From Streptomyces sp. NRRL S-87 (lineage in GTDB: Bacteria > Actinomycetota > Actinomycetes > Streptomycetales > Streptomycetaceae): a stretch of 64,000 nt of DNA. The number at the start of each line of letters is the position of its first letter. Positions within the stretch are counted from its first letter, which is position 1. Made by a program: the position numbers and the translations under genes. A model generated the notes under the pieces. It was not told where the DNA came from. It saw only the letters and a program-made list of their open reading frames with translations, and did not search any database. Shown here piece after piece: positions 1 to 8,234 of this stretch. The stretch lies in assembly GCF_000719335.1 (NCBI RefSeq), contig NZ_JOGB01000058.1, forward strand, positions 1-64,000, written 5' to 3'.

Positions 1-1260
1 CCCAACCACTTCGTGCACCTGGACAAGATCCCCACCACCCCCAACGGAAAGGTCGACCGACGCGCCCTGCCGATCCCCGCGCAGGCCGCCCCCACCACCA
101 CCCGGACGGCACCGCGCACCCCGCTCGAAGCCACCATCACCGCCGTCTGGGCCGAGCTCCTCCAGGCCCCCGGCCTCGGCGTCCACGACAACTTCTTCGA
201 CCTCGGCGGCCACAGCCTCCTCGCCACGAAGACGGCCAGACGCCTGCGCAACTCCGGTCTCGACGTCACCGTGCGCCAGATCATGCAGTGGCAGACGGTC
301 GCCGAACTCGCCGCCGCCCTCGACGGGAGCGCGGACGGGACGGAGGGGGCCGGGACCGACCCGCTCGTCTACCGGCTGTCCGCCGGCGAGGCGGACCCGG
401 CGCTGCCGAACGTGTTCTGCGTCCACGCCAGCGGCGGCACCCCGAACGCGTACGGGCAGCTGGCCCGCCTGCTCCGGGCCGACTGCACCACGTACGGCAT
501 CCAGGCCGTGGGCATGGACCGTTCCGAACTGCCGCTGCGCGACGTCGCGGACATGGCCGAGCGGTACTGGAAGGCCATCCGCTCCGTCCAACCCGAGGGC
601 CCGTACCACCTCCTCGGCTGGTCGCTCGGCGGGGTCCTCGCCCACGAGATCGCCCGCCGGGGCGCGGCGGACACGGCCACCGTCTTCCTCGTGGAACCGC
701 CGGTGCACGGGCCGCGTCTGGAGCAGAGGCTGCGTCCCGGCGTGGAACTGTACGGGCGGGCGGCCGCGCTCTGGGACCGCGGCCAGGACGCCGACCCGCA
801 CGTACGTGAGGAGCTCACCGCCGAGCTGCGCCGCATCAGTGCACCGCTGGAGGTCCCCGCGGACGCGGTCGGCCTCGACGAATGGCTCCCCTACGAGACG
901 CTCGGGCTCCTCCTGGACGCGATGCTCCGCCACCGGCCCGGGGTGTCCGCGGCTCCGGCGGTGCTCTTCGTGAGCGACGAAGTCGCCCACAGTCGGGAGG
1001 GATCCGTGGTGAACGAGCGCGACCTCGCCGAATACCTGGACCACTGGGGGGCGCTCCACGAGAGTGCTCCTCCGATGGAGCGGACCCCGGGCGACCACGG
1101 CGCGATGATGACGGAGCTGCCGGCCGTCGAGAAGGTCGCCGAGGTCGTCCGGGCGACCCTCGCCGGCTCCCGGCCGGGGACGGGGACGGGGCCGGACGAA
1201 GGTTCCGGTGACGGTGACGGCGCCGGCGGCAGCGGCAACACGAGCGAGCAGGTGGTCTGA
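1..1260 (+). CDS. Non-ribosomal peptide synthetase, 3' end (A-tail, PCP, thioesterase), partial
   Basis: The frame is open from the first base, so this is the C-terminal 419 residues of a larger protein. The adenylation A10 motif NGKVDR lies at about residues 15-20. A carrier protein follows, with the phosphopantetheine site DNFFDLGGHSLL (Ser72 of the fragment). A type I thioesterase has the nucleophile elbow GWSLGG (Ser208) and a C-terminal catalytic His in GDHG (His366). This arrangement belongs to the last module of an NRPS, which releases the finished peptide by hydrolysis or cyclisation. The C-terminus is a Gly/Asp-rich low-complexity tail. The next gene starts 2 bases after the stop, so they are co-transcribed. 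Substrate specificity cannot be read because the A-domain core lies outside the window. Confidence 0.95.
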   Translation, partial: PNHFVHLDKIPTTPNGKVDRRALPIPAQAAPTTTRTAPRTPLEATITAVWAELLQAPGLGVHDNFFDLGGHSLLATKTARRLRNSGLDVTVRQIMQWQTVAELAAALDGSADGTEGAGTDPLVYRLSAGEADPALPNVFCVHASGGTPNAYGQLARLLRADCTTYGIQAVGMDRSELPLRDVADMAERYWKAIRSVQPEGPYHLLGWSLGGVLAHEIARRGAADTATVFLVEPPVHGPRLEQRLRPGVELYGRAAALWDRGQDADPHVREELTAELRRISAPLEVPADAVGLDEWLPYETLGLLLDAMLRHRPGVSAAPAVLFVSDEVAHSREGSVVNERDLAEYLDHWGALHESAPPMERTPGDHGAMMTELPAVEKVAEVVRATLAGSRPGTGTGPDEGSGDGDGAGGSGNTSEQVV

Positions 1261-1262
1261 TC

Positions 1263-1601
1263 ATGGTGAAAGTCATCGCCGAGGCGCTGGAGAGCGACCA
1301 CGGGCACAGCGTCGTCGGCCTGCGGGCGCGACTGGAGACGCTCGTCGACGACGGCTGGGAGCTCCTCGCCGAGCGCAGCACGGACGGGACCGGCCGGATC
1401 GAGGAGTGGGGCGAGGCCCTCGCCCACAAGGGTCTCTACCGGATCGTCTTCGACATCGACCGGTACTTCGCGGGCCTCGGCACGACCCCGGGCTACCCCG
1501 AGGTGTCGGCCACCTTCCGCGCCTCGGAGGAGGGGGTGGGGCACCGGCTGAGCCTCACCTTCTCGCCCCACCACTACGCGGCGGTGTTCACCTCCGAGTA
1601 G
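1263..1601 (+). CDS. Transthyretin-like / 5-hydroxyisourate hydrolase-family protein, degenerate active site
   Basis: A 112-residue protein with the TTR/HIUase fold signature. The N-terminal strand region ends in GLRARLE, TDGTGRI matches the family TDxxGRI (Arg retained), and YRIVFDIDRYFAG, PEVSATF and GHRLSLTFSP match the C-terminal half. True HIUases use a His near the N-terminus, an Arg, a C-terminal-half His and end in YRGS. Here the N-terminal His position appears to be Glu (EALESDHG) and the protein ends AAVFTSE, with no YRGS. It therefore looks like a family member that has lost ureide hydrolase chemistry. It is coupled to the NRPS (2-base gap), and its 3' end overlaps the convergent SARP gene by 14 bases. 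A role in peptide tailoring or release is only inferred. Confidence 0.75.
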   Translation: MVKVIAEALESDHGHSVVGLRARLETLVDDGWELLAERSTDGTGRIEEWGEALAHKGLYRIVFDIDRYFAGLGTTPGYPEVSATFRASEEGVGHRLSLTFSPHHYAAVFTSE

Positions 1602-4600
1602 CCGCCCGGGCGGCGTCGTCGGCCTCGTCCGCCTCCGCCTCCGCGAGGCGGGCGAGGACGGGGCCGGCCACCTCGGGGGGCAGGGAGCCGGCCAGCTCCC
1701 GCAGCTCGCCCAGGGCCCGTCCGGCGGCCTCGGGGTCCCCGGCCAGCAGATGGGTGGTGCGCAGCACGGCCAGCGCCCGGGCCTCCTGCGCCGGGGTCCT
1801 CATGACCCGGAACAGCGGCAGGGCCCGTCGCAGATGGGTGACGGCCTGGGCGAAGTCCTCGGTGGCGAGCGAGAGTTCGCCGAGCGTCACGAGGGTCCTC
1901 CCCATGACCAGCCGCTCGTCGCCGGTCTCGGCGAGGACGAGTGCGCGGTGCAGGGCTTCGGCGGCCTCCTCGAAGTCGCCGCGGTGGAAGCGGGCGGAGC
2001 CGATGCCCTGCAGGGCGTAGGCCTCCCCGGTGTGGTCGCCGATGAGCCGTACGACGTCCAGCACCTGGGAGAAGGCCTCCAGGGCCCCGCCGTACTCGCC
2101 CCGCTCCAGGTGGCTCTGGCCCATCCGGTGCAGCACCTGGGCCTCGACGCGGCGGCCGCGGCCCTCGCGGCTGAGCCGCAGCGCCTCGTCCAGCAAGGGG
2201 CCGGCGGCGTCCTCGTCGCCCATGCTCAGCCGCAGCTGGGCGAGGTTGTGCAGGACGTAGGCCACGGCGACGGTGCCGTCCCCCTCCCGGAACACCTTGA
2301 GGGCGGACTCGTAGTGGGCGGCGGCCTCGTGGAACCGGCCGTGCACGCGGGCCAGGTAGCCCAGGCCCCGCGAGGCGAGCGCGCCACCCGGCTCGTCCCC
2401 GATCTCCTCGAAGATCGCGGCGGACTGTTGGAAACGGGTCTCGGCGCCGGCAAAGTCCTGCTTGGTCACGGCGAGCGAGCCCAGGGAGTGGAGCAGGGCC
2501 GCCTGGCCGAGCCGGTCACCGCCCTTGCGGGCCGCCGCGAGGGCGATCTCGTGGGTGTCCCGCCAGTCGTCCAGCCGTACGTGGGTCTCCAGGAACGTCA
2601 CCGCGGTGACGGCGAGGCCCCAGCAATGCTCGGTGAGCCCCATCATGGCGGCCTGCCGGACACTGGGAAGCAGCATCTGGCGTTCCCGTGAGAACCATTG
2701 GAGAGGCTCGGCCAGGACCCGGTCCACGGTCCGGTCGGGCAGGGGATGAAGGGGAACGCCATGGCTGCGGATGAGCACGTCGCGCCCGTACTCGCGGTGC
2801 CTCGCCTCGGTGAGCAGGAACAGGAAGCAGCCGAGCACCCGGGCCAGCGCGGCCTCGCGCTCCGCCACGCCCTCCTCGCCGACCAGCCGCTCGCGCGCGA
2901 ACACCCGGATGAGGTTGTGCAGCCGGTACTGGCCGTGGCGGCCGGTGCCGGTGCCGGCGGAGTCCAGCAGCTGGGCGTCGGAGAGCTCGTCGATCAGGTC
3001 GCGCACCACCGCCTCGGGCAGCTCCAGCAGGGCCATGCACGCCCAGACGGAGAACGGCCCCTCCTCGATGACCGCGAGCCGCCGGAAGAGCCGGCGCGCG
3101 TCCTCGCTGACGCTGTCGTACGTGAGCGAGAGGCTGGCCCGGATGCCCACGTCGGCGTACTTCAGCTCGTCGAGGCGGCGGGTCTCGTCCTCCAGCCGCT
3201 CCACCAGCTCGGTGATCTCCCAGTGCGGCCGGGCGGCCAACCGCGCGCCCGCGATCCGCAGCGCCAGCGGCAGGTGGCCGCAGAGTTCGGCGAGCGCTTC
3301 GGTGGCCTCCGGTTCGGCCGCCACCCGATCGGGGCCGGTGATGCGCCCCAGCAGCTCGGCGGACTGCGCCGGGGGGAAGGTGGTGACGTCGACCCGGACC
3401 GCACCCGCGAGGCTTCCGATGTGCCGGCGGCTGGTGACGATCACGGCCGACGTGGGCTTGCCCGGCAGCAGCGGCTTGATCTGGCTCTCGCCGGCCACGT
3501 TGTCGAGGATGATCAGCATCCGGCGCTCGGCGAGCAGCGCCCGGTACATCTCGGCCCGCTCCTCCAGGCCGTCGGGGATCGCGGTGCCGCTGACGCCGAG
3601 GGCGCGCAGGAAGCGTTCCAGGACCTGGGCCGGGCCGACCGTCTCGGGGGCGCCGCCGTGCAGGTCGGCGAAGAGCTGCCCGCCGGGGAAGTGCGCGGCG
3701 ACACCGTGCGCGACGTGGACGGCCATGGACGTCTTGCCGACGCCCGGCTTGCCGACCACGGACACGATGGGCACCGCGAGCCGGGACTGGTCGTGGGAGG
3801 AGAGCAGCAGCCGGTCCCGGATCTCGGCGACCAGGTCGTCGCGGCCGGTGAAGTCGGCGATGTCGGCCGGGAGCATCTCCGGCACGACGGGCGCGGGCGC
3901 GGCCGCGGGCGCGGCCGCGGGCACGTCGACGGGAGCCTTTCGTGTGCCCGGCGGGTCGAGGCGGGGGTCGGTGGCCAGGATGGAGTGCTCGAGCCGTTTG
4001 AGCCGGGGGTCGGGCTCCACCCCGAGCTCGTCGATCATCCACTGTCGGGTGTCCCGGTACACCTGGAGGGCCTCCGCCTGGCGGCCGGAGCGGTAGAGCG
4101 CCAGCATGAGCTGCCCGCGCAACCGCTCGCGCAGCGGGAACTCGTCGACGAGCCCGATGAGTTCACCGACCAGCGCGCTGTGCTTGCCGAGCGCGAGCTC
4201 CAGTTGGACGCACTCCTCCGTGGCGGCGATCCGGTGCTCGGTGAGCTCGTCGGCACCGGACCGGATGACCTCGCTGAACATGCCGCCCAGCGCAGCACCC
4301 CGCCACAGCCCGAGCGCCTGACGGTACGCCGCGGCGGCGTCCTCCCGCTGTCCCGCGTCACGCAGCTTGCGCGCCCTGCCGACGAGGCCGCGGAAGCGCA
4401 GGGCGTCGAGGTCCTCCTCGGTCGCCCGCACCATGTAGCCCTGCGGATGGGTCGTGATGACGTCCGAGATGCCGTGGTTGCCGAACAGGCGGCGCAGGGC
4501 CGAGACGCTGATCTGGAGCTGCGCCCGGGCGGTGGCCGGTGGTGCCTCCTCGTAGATGGCGCGCACGAGCCGATCGACGCTCACGACGCGGTTGGCGTCG

Positions 4601-4743
4601 AGGAGGAGCGTGGCCAGAACCGTCTGTTGACGGACCCCGCCGAGGTTCAGCGGTGCGGAGTCGACGCTCGCCTCGAGCGGGCTCAGGATGCGGTACCCGA
4701 CCAAGGGCGCGTGCGCCCGTCGGTCGTCGTGGTGTGTGCCCAT
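1588..4743 (-). CDS. SARP-family regulator with NB-ARC and TPR domains (AfsR-like)
   Basis: A 1051-residue regulator. The N-terminal winged helix and bacterial transcriptional activation domain (about residues 15-260) are of the SARP type and bind direct repeats at antibiotic promoters. A STAND ATPase follows, with Walker A GKPGVGKTS near residue 330, a Walker B-like RMLIILDN and the CGHLPLALRIAG motif. The C-terminal third is TPR-like (repeated LGSLAV, GGALASRGLGYLARV, AYVLHNLAQLRLSMGD). The start is taken at MGTHHDD because upstream codons in the same frame are poorly conserved-looking and lie in the divergent promoter region. It is divergent from the MFS gene and convergent with the NRPS operon, so it is the likely pathway activator of the NRPS cluster. 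Control of the RiPP cluster is possible but unproven. Confidence 0.9.
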   Translation of the reverse strand: MGTHHDDRRAHAPLVGYRILSPLEASVDSAPLNLGGVRQQTVLATLLLDANRVVSVDRLVRAIYEEAPPATARAQLQISVSALRRLFGNHGISDVITTHPQGYMVRATEEDLDALRFRGLVGRARKLRDAGQREDAAAAYRQALGLWRGAALGGMFSEVIRSGADELTEHRIAATEECVQLELALGKHSALVGELIGLVDEFPLRERLRGQLMLALYRSGRQAEALQVYRDTRQWMIDELGVEPDPRLKRLEHSILATDPRLDPPGTRKAPVDVPAAAPAAAPAPVVPEMLPADIADFTGRDDLVAEIRDRLLLSSHDQSRLAVPIVSVVGKPGVGKTSMAVHVAHGVAAHFPGGQLFADLHGGAPETVGPAQVLERFLRALGVSGTAIPDGLEERAEMYRALLAERRMLIILDNVAGESQIKPLLPGKPTSAVIVTSRRHIGSLAGAVRVDVTTFPPAQSAELLGRITGPDRVAAEPEATEALAELCGHLPLALRIAGARLAARPHWEITELVERLEDETRRLDELKYADVGIRASLSLTYDSVSEDARRLFRRLAVIEEGPFSVWACMALLELPEAVVRDLIDELSDAQLLDSAGTGTGRHGQYRLHNLIRVFARERLVGEEGVAEREAALARVLGCFLFLLTEARHREYGRDVLIRSHGVPLHPLPDRTVDRVLAEPLQWFSRERQMLLPSVRQAAMMGLTEHCWGLAVTAVTFLETHVRLDDWRDTHEIALAAARKGGDRLGQAALLHSLGSLAVTKQDFAGAETRFQQSAAIFEEIGDEPGGALASRGLGYLARVHGRFHEAAAHYESALKVFREGDGTVAVAYVLHNLAQLRLSMGDEDAAGPLLDEALRLSREGRGRRVEAQVLHRMGQSHLERGEYGGALEAFSQVLDVVRLIGDHTGEAYALQGIGSARFHRGDFEEAAEALHRALVLAETGDERLVMGRTLVTLGELSLATEDFAQAVTHLRRALPLFRVMRTPAQEARALAVLRTTHLLAGDPEAAGRALGELRELAGSLPPEVAGPVLARLAEAEADEADDAARAATRR

Positions 4744-5000
4744 CAACGGTCGCTGCCCCACGTTTTCGAGTCCCCCCCAGGAATACGCGCAGGTCGACCG
4801 GAACTCTATGGATGTTTGAGGCAACCGGTCAACAGAGATCGACCACGGCGCCCACCTGCGACGCAACCCGCGCGGGCCCCCGGCGGGACGGCCCCCACCC
4901 GTGATGTGACACCCCGTCATGAACTGCCGGGCGTGCCCGAAATCCGATCATTGCGCACCGAAATCCGACCATTGCCGAACGAACGATCAGAGGGGGAGAC
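4744..5000. promoter_or_regulatory. Divergent promoter region with 21-bp-spaced repeats
   Basis: A 257-bp gap between the divergent SARP and MFS genes. CGAAATCCGATCATTGC (from 4938) recurs as CGAAATCCGACCATTGC (from 4959), and a weaker copy CGAACGATCAG starts at 4980, all at a 21-bp period directly before the MFS start. The MFS ribosome binding site GGGGGAG is 2 bases before ATG 5001. The repeat geometry resembles SARP targets, which use direct repeats at multiples of about 11 bp, but binding by the neighbouring SARP is an inference. Confidence 0.6.
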
Positions 5001-6236
5001 ATGGCTGCCGACCTGGTGACCGCGCCGGCGTCCGAGGAGGCCGCGCCGCTGCGGCGGAACCGGGACTTCACACTGCTGTGGGGAGGCCAGACCGTCTCGC
5101 AGGTGGGCTCCGCGGTGTCCGTCCTGGCGTTCCCGCTGCTGGTGCTGTCCCTGCACGGGTCGGCCGTGCAGGCCGGCGCGCTCGGTACCCTCCAGGCCGT
5201 GGTCCGGGTGGTCTGTCAGCTGCCCGCGGGGGCCTTCGCCGACCGCTGGAACAGGAAGCGCGTCATGCAGGTCTGCGACGCGTGCCGGGTCACGCTGTTC
5301 CTGGCCCTCGGAACCGCCGTACTGCTCGGACGCGCCCCGCTCGCCGCCGTCTTCGCGGTTGCCGGCGCGGCCGCCGTCGCGGACGTGCTCTTCACGGCGG
5401 CCGAGACCTCGATCGTCAGCCAGCTCGTCCACCGGTCCCAGCTGCCGGAGGCGTTCGCCAAGAACGAGGCGCGCTCGTACGGGGCCTCGCTGGCCGGCCC
5501 GCCGCTGGGCGGCTTCCTGTACGCCCTGGGCCGGTCCGTGCCGTTCCTCTTCGACGCCCTGAGCTACCTGTGCTCCTTCCTCGCCGTCTCCTTCATCCGC
5601 AGGCCGGCCGATCCCCAGCAGGAGGAGTCCGCCCCGACCTCCCTGCGCCACGACATGGCCGAGGGCGTGCGGCACGTCGTCGGCAGCCCGTTCCTGCGGG
5701 CCGTGATCCTCATGGCCGCACCCGTCAACTTCGCGCTCAGCGGCGTCCAGTTCTCCGCAGTCCTCGTCCTCACCGACGCCGGCCACAGTCCTCGTACCGT
5801 GGGCCTGGCCCAGGGCTGCATCGCCGTCGGTGGGCTGCTCGGCGCCCTCGTCGCGGCCCGTGTCCAGCGGCTGCTGCCCTTCCACCGGCTCCTCGTCGCC
5901 GCGGTGGCCGTGCTCTTGGCGCTGGTCACCGCGAGCACGCTGCTGGCCGGCCGTACGTACATGGTCGCGCCGGTCGCGCTGGGCCTGTTCCTGGCCCCCG
6001 CTGTGAACTCGGCCCTGTTCGGGAAGATCGCCTCGGTGACGGCCGCCCGCATCCAGGGCCGCGTGATCAGCGTCGTCGCCCTCTCCGCCACGGCGGCCGC
6101 CTCGACGGCTCCGGTGATCGTCGGCCTGGTCGTGGAGCACGGCGGCGGTCGGGCGGCCATGGCCACGACGATCGCCGCGACGGCGCTCTCGCTGCTGGCG
6201 GCGGTCGCGTCCCGCCGCACCCTCAGGACGGCCTGA
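5001..6236 (+). CDS. MFS efflux transporter (EntS-like)
   Basis: A 411-residue integral membrane protein with about 12 hydrophobic segments. The N-terminus RNRDFTLLWGGQTVSQVGSAVSVLAFPLLVL and the loop ADRWNRKRVM (motif A of the MFS) are typical of the enterobactin-exporter/macrolide-efflux MFS group common at the edges of NRPS clusters. It is transcribed divergently from the SARP regulator, behind 21-bp-spaced repeats. It probably exports the NRPS product or gives self-resistance; the substrate cannot be told from sequence. The start is supported by a strong GGGGGAG ribosome binding site. Confidence 0.88.
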   Translation: MAADLVTAPASEEAAPLRRNRDFTLLWGGQTVSQVGSAVSVLAFPLLVLSLHGSAVQAGALGTLQAVVRVVCQLPAGAFADRWNRKRVMQVCDACRVTLFLALGTAVLLGRAPLAAVFAVAGAAAVADVLFTAAETSIVSQLVHRSQLPEAFAKNEARSYGASLAGPPLGGFLYALGRSVPFLFDALSYLCSFLAVSFIRRPADPQQEESAPTSLRHDMAEGVRHVVGSPFLRAVILMAAPVNFALSGVQFSAVLVLTDAGHSPRTVGLAQGCIAVGGLLGALVAARVQRLLPFHRLLVAAVAVLLALVTASTLLAGRTYMVAPVALGLFLAPAVNSALFGKIASVTAARIQGRVISVVALSATAAASTAPVIVGLVVEHGGGRAAMATTIAATALSLLAAVASRRTLRTA

Positions 6237-6449
6237 CCCGCCTGCCCGCCTGCCCGCCTGCCCGCCGGCACGCGACCGCGGGTACGCGCCGGGGCGCAGG
6301 CCCGGACCGCGGTCCGGGTGGACGGCGGTGCGCGTGGACGGCGGTGCGGGCGTACGGCCGTGCGGGTGTACGGCGAAGGGCGGTGACCGGATCGGTCACC
6401 GCCCTTCGGGTGCGTCGGGTGCGTCGGGTGCGTAGGGTGCGTAGGGCGG
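6237..6449. terminator. Bidirectional terminator between convergent MFS and antiporter genes
   Basis: The 213-bp gap holds a 16-bp perfect stem, CGAAGGGCGGTGACCG at 6374-6389 paired with 6393-6408 around a 3-base loop, suited to end transcripts from both sides. The rest is short GC-rich direct repeats (CCTGCCCG units at about 6238-6266; GGTGCGTCG-like units at about 6409-6440). No gene is seen. Confidence 0.75.
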
Positions 6450-7724
6450 TCAGGGTGCCGCGGCGGGTTCGCGGGCGGGGGTCGGCGGGGTGGCCGGGGC
6501 GTCGTCGGTGGGGACGCCCGTGAGTTTCAGGAGGGGGCCCGTCATCAGGGTGGTGATCAGGGCCACCAGGGTCAGGATGGCGAACAGGGGGGCCGTCAGG
6601 AGGTGGGACTCGTGGCCGATCTGGAGGACGACCAGTTCCGTCAGGCCGCGGGTGTTGAGGAGGGCGCCGAGGCTGAGGGACTCGCGCCAGGACAGGCCCG
6701 TGGAGCGGGCGGCCAGACCGGTTCCGACGATCTTGGTGAGGACGGCCACGGCGAGGAGGGCGGCCAGGACGAGGGCGGCGCCGCCGGTGAAGGTCAGGGT
6801 GGAGAGGTCGACGTTCAGTCCGTAGCCCAGGAAGAAGAAGGGCAGGAGGACGGACTTCGCCGTGCTGGTGAGGGGGGTCGTGGCCGTCGTGGCGGCGGAG
6901 GGGGGCCACACCAGGCCGACCAGGAAGGCACCGATCAGCTGGTGGACGCCGAGCGCCGCGGTGAGGGCCGCGGAGGCGCCGACCGCGACGACCAGGGCGA
7001 TGCGGAGCGTGGTCGGGTTCGCGGTGGCGGCGTGGCGGTCGGACCAGCGGGCGGCGAGCTTGCGTACGGGCCCCAGGTAGAGGGCGATCAGGGCGGCGAC
7101 GGCGAGGGTGCGCGCGGCGGCGTCGACCGGGTCCGAGCCCTGGGCGAGCGCGAGGATCGCGGAGAGGGCGAGCCAGCTGCCGCCGTCCCCGATGGCCGCG
7201 GCCAGCAGGCTCAGCCGGCCCGGCCGGGTGCGGGCGATGCCGAGGTCGTCCAGCATGCGGGCGAGTACGGGGAACGCGGTGATGCTGACGGCGCACCCGA
7301 CGAAGAGGACGAAGACCAGGGGCGAGAGGCCCGGTGGCGCGTACCGGTCGGCGAGCGGGATGGCCACCAGCGAGCCGGCCGCGAAGGGGATGAGGAGCGA
7401 CGCCTGGCTGATGACCAGGCCCTGGCGGGCGGTGCCCCGTACACGCAGTGAGCACAGCTCCTGGCCGGTGGCGAACATGAAGACCGCCAGGCCGAGTTGG
7501 GCCAGGCCGTTGAACATCGGAAGGATCGAGGAGGGGAAGAGCCAGGCGGTGGCCCCGGGTGCCACCGAGCCCAGCAGCGAGGGGCCCAGGGCGATGCCGG
7601 CGATGACCTCGCCCATGACGCGCGGCTGGCCCAGGCGCGTGCACAGGGTTCCCGCGAGGTGGGACAGCGCCAGCACGACGGCCGCCCCGAGGAAGAAGTG
7701 ACCGGTCGTGTCGAGGGTGAGCAT
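6450..7724 (-). CDS. CPA2-family cation/proton antiporter (Kef/NhaP-like)
   Basis: A 424-residue polytopic membrane protein with the monovalent cation:proton antiporter-2 pattern. LGQPRVMGEVIAGIALGPSLLG near the N-terminus is the conserved Kef-type motif, followed by many helices and LGYGLNVDLSTL and SLGALLNTRGLTELVVLQIG, typical of the family. No C-terminal TrkA-N domain is present; the protein ends in an Ala/Pro-rich tail. Of two close in-frame Met codons (7730 and 7724), the second has GGAG at 8 bases and is preferred. It probably exchanges Na+ or K+ for H+. It is convergent with the MFS gene. Related antiporters occur beside antibiotic clusters, but a role here is not shown. Confidence 0.85.
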   Translation of the reverse strand: MLTLDTTGHFFLGAAVVLALSHLAGTLCTRLGQPRVMGEVIAGIALGPSLLGSVAPGATAWLFPSSILPMFNGLAQLGLAVFMFATGQELCSLRVRGTARQGLVISQASLLIPFAAGSLVAIPLADRYAPPGLSPLVFVLFVGCAVSITAFPVLARMLDDLGIARTRPGRLSLLAAAIGDGGSWLALSAILALAQGSDPVDAAARTLAVAALIALYLGPVRKLAARWSDRHAATANPTTLRIALVVAVGASAALTAALGVHQLIGAFLVGLVWPPSAATTATTPLTSTAKSVLLPFFFLGYGLNVDLSTLTFTGGAALVLAALLAVAVLTKIVGTGLAARSTGLSWRESLSLGALLNTRGLTELVVLQIGHESHLLTAPLFAILTLVALITTLMTGPLLKLTGVPTDDAPATPPTPAREPAAAP

Positions 7725-7730
7725 GCTCAT

Positions 7731-7880
7731 GCTCCGGGACTCCGTTCGTGCGGCGTGCGGCGTGCGGCGTGCGGCGGTGTTTCGTCCGTCGTTCCGCTGT
7801 TCCGCTGTTCCGTCGTTCGGCTGTTTCGCCGTGATCAACGCGCGGGGCCGGGTCCGGGCGCGGGCCCGGCCCCGACGCGG
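7731..7880. repeat. Short GC-rich tandem repeats upstream of the antiporter
   Basis: This 150-bp gap has GCGGCGT units (about 7749-7777) followed by TTCCGCTG/TTCCGTCG-like units (about 7795-7830). No gene or clear promoter is recognised. Confidence 0.5.
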
Positions 7881-8066
7881 TCAGTGGCGGGGGCGGCGGC
7901 CGAGGGCCATGCCGGCGAACAGGAAGAAGACGCCGATGGCGCCGGCGATGACGGCGGCCGTGGTCTGCGCGGGCTTGTCACTGGCGTTCAGGACGGCGGT
8001 CACGACGCCCATCACACCACTGATGTAGCAGAAGATCGTCAGGAAGATCTTGAGGTTCGGGTTCAT
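7881..8066 (-). CDS. Small two-helix membrane protein
   Basis: A 61-residue protein. Two hydrophobic segments (FLTIFCYISGVMGVVTAVL, about residues 8-26, and TAAVIAGAIGVFFLFAGMAL, about 36-55) flank a short polar loop, with a basic C-terminus GRRPRH. It sits downstream of the methyltransferase on the same strand. A second small two-helix protein of almost the same length lies at the far end of the RiPP cluster (33863-34051). It is not a family I recognise. An immunity peptide or transporter accessory role is speculative. The ribosome binding site is weak, so the gene call itself is moderately sure. Confidence 0.6.
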   Translation of the reverse strand: MNPNLKIFLTIFCYISGVMGVVTAVLNASDKPAQTTAAVIAGAIGVFFLFAGMALGRRPRH

Positions 8067-8234
8067 GGGATGATCGGTCCAATCGGTCTGGTGGTGACGC
8101 TGGGGCTGGTGCGGGTGGCCCGGAGAAGGGGCGGCGGATGCGCGGCCGGGACGACCGCCCTGCGGGGTACGGGTGCTGAGCCGCCCCCGCGGCCGAGCGG
8201 GGTAAGTACGCCGTCGGCCGGCCCGCCGGGCCGA

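Noticed and set aside
2698..5019. Long open frame (773 codons) on the + strand opposite the SARP regulator
   Set aside because: It is the antisense shadow of a clear multi-domain regulator; composition is Gly/Arg/His-biased and no domain is recognisable.
6238..6450. GC-rich short repeats as a possible attachment or integration site
   Set aside because: No tRNA, integrase or matching second copy is present; a hairpin terminator explains the main structure.
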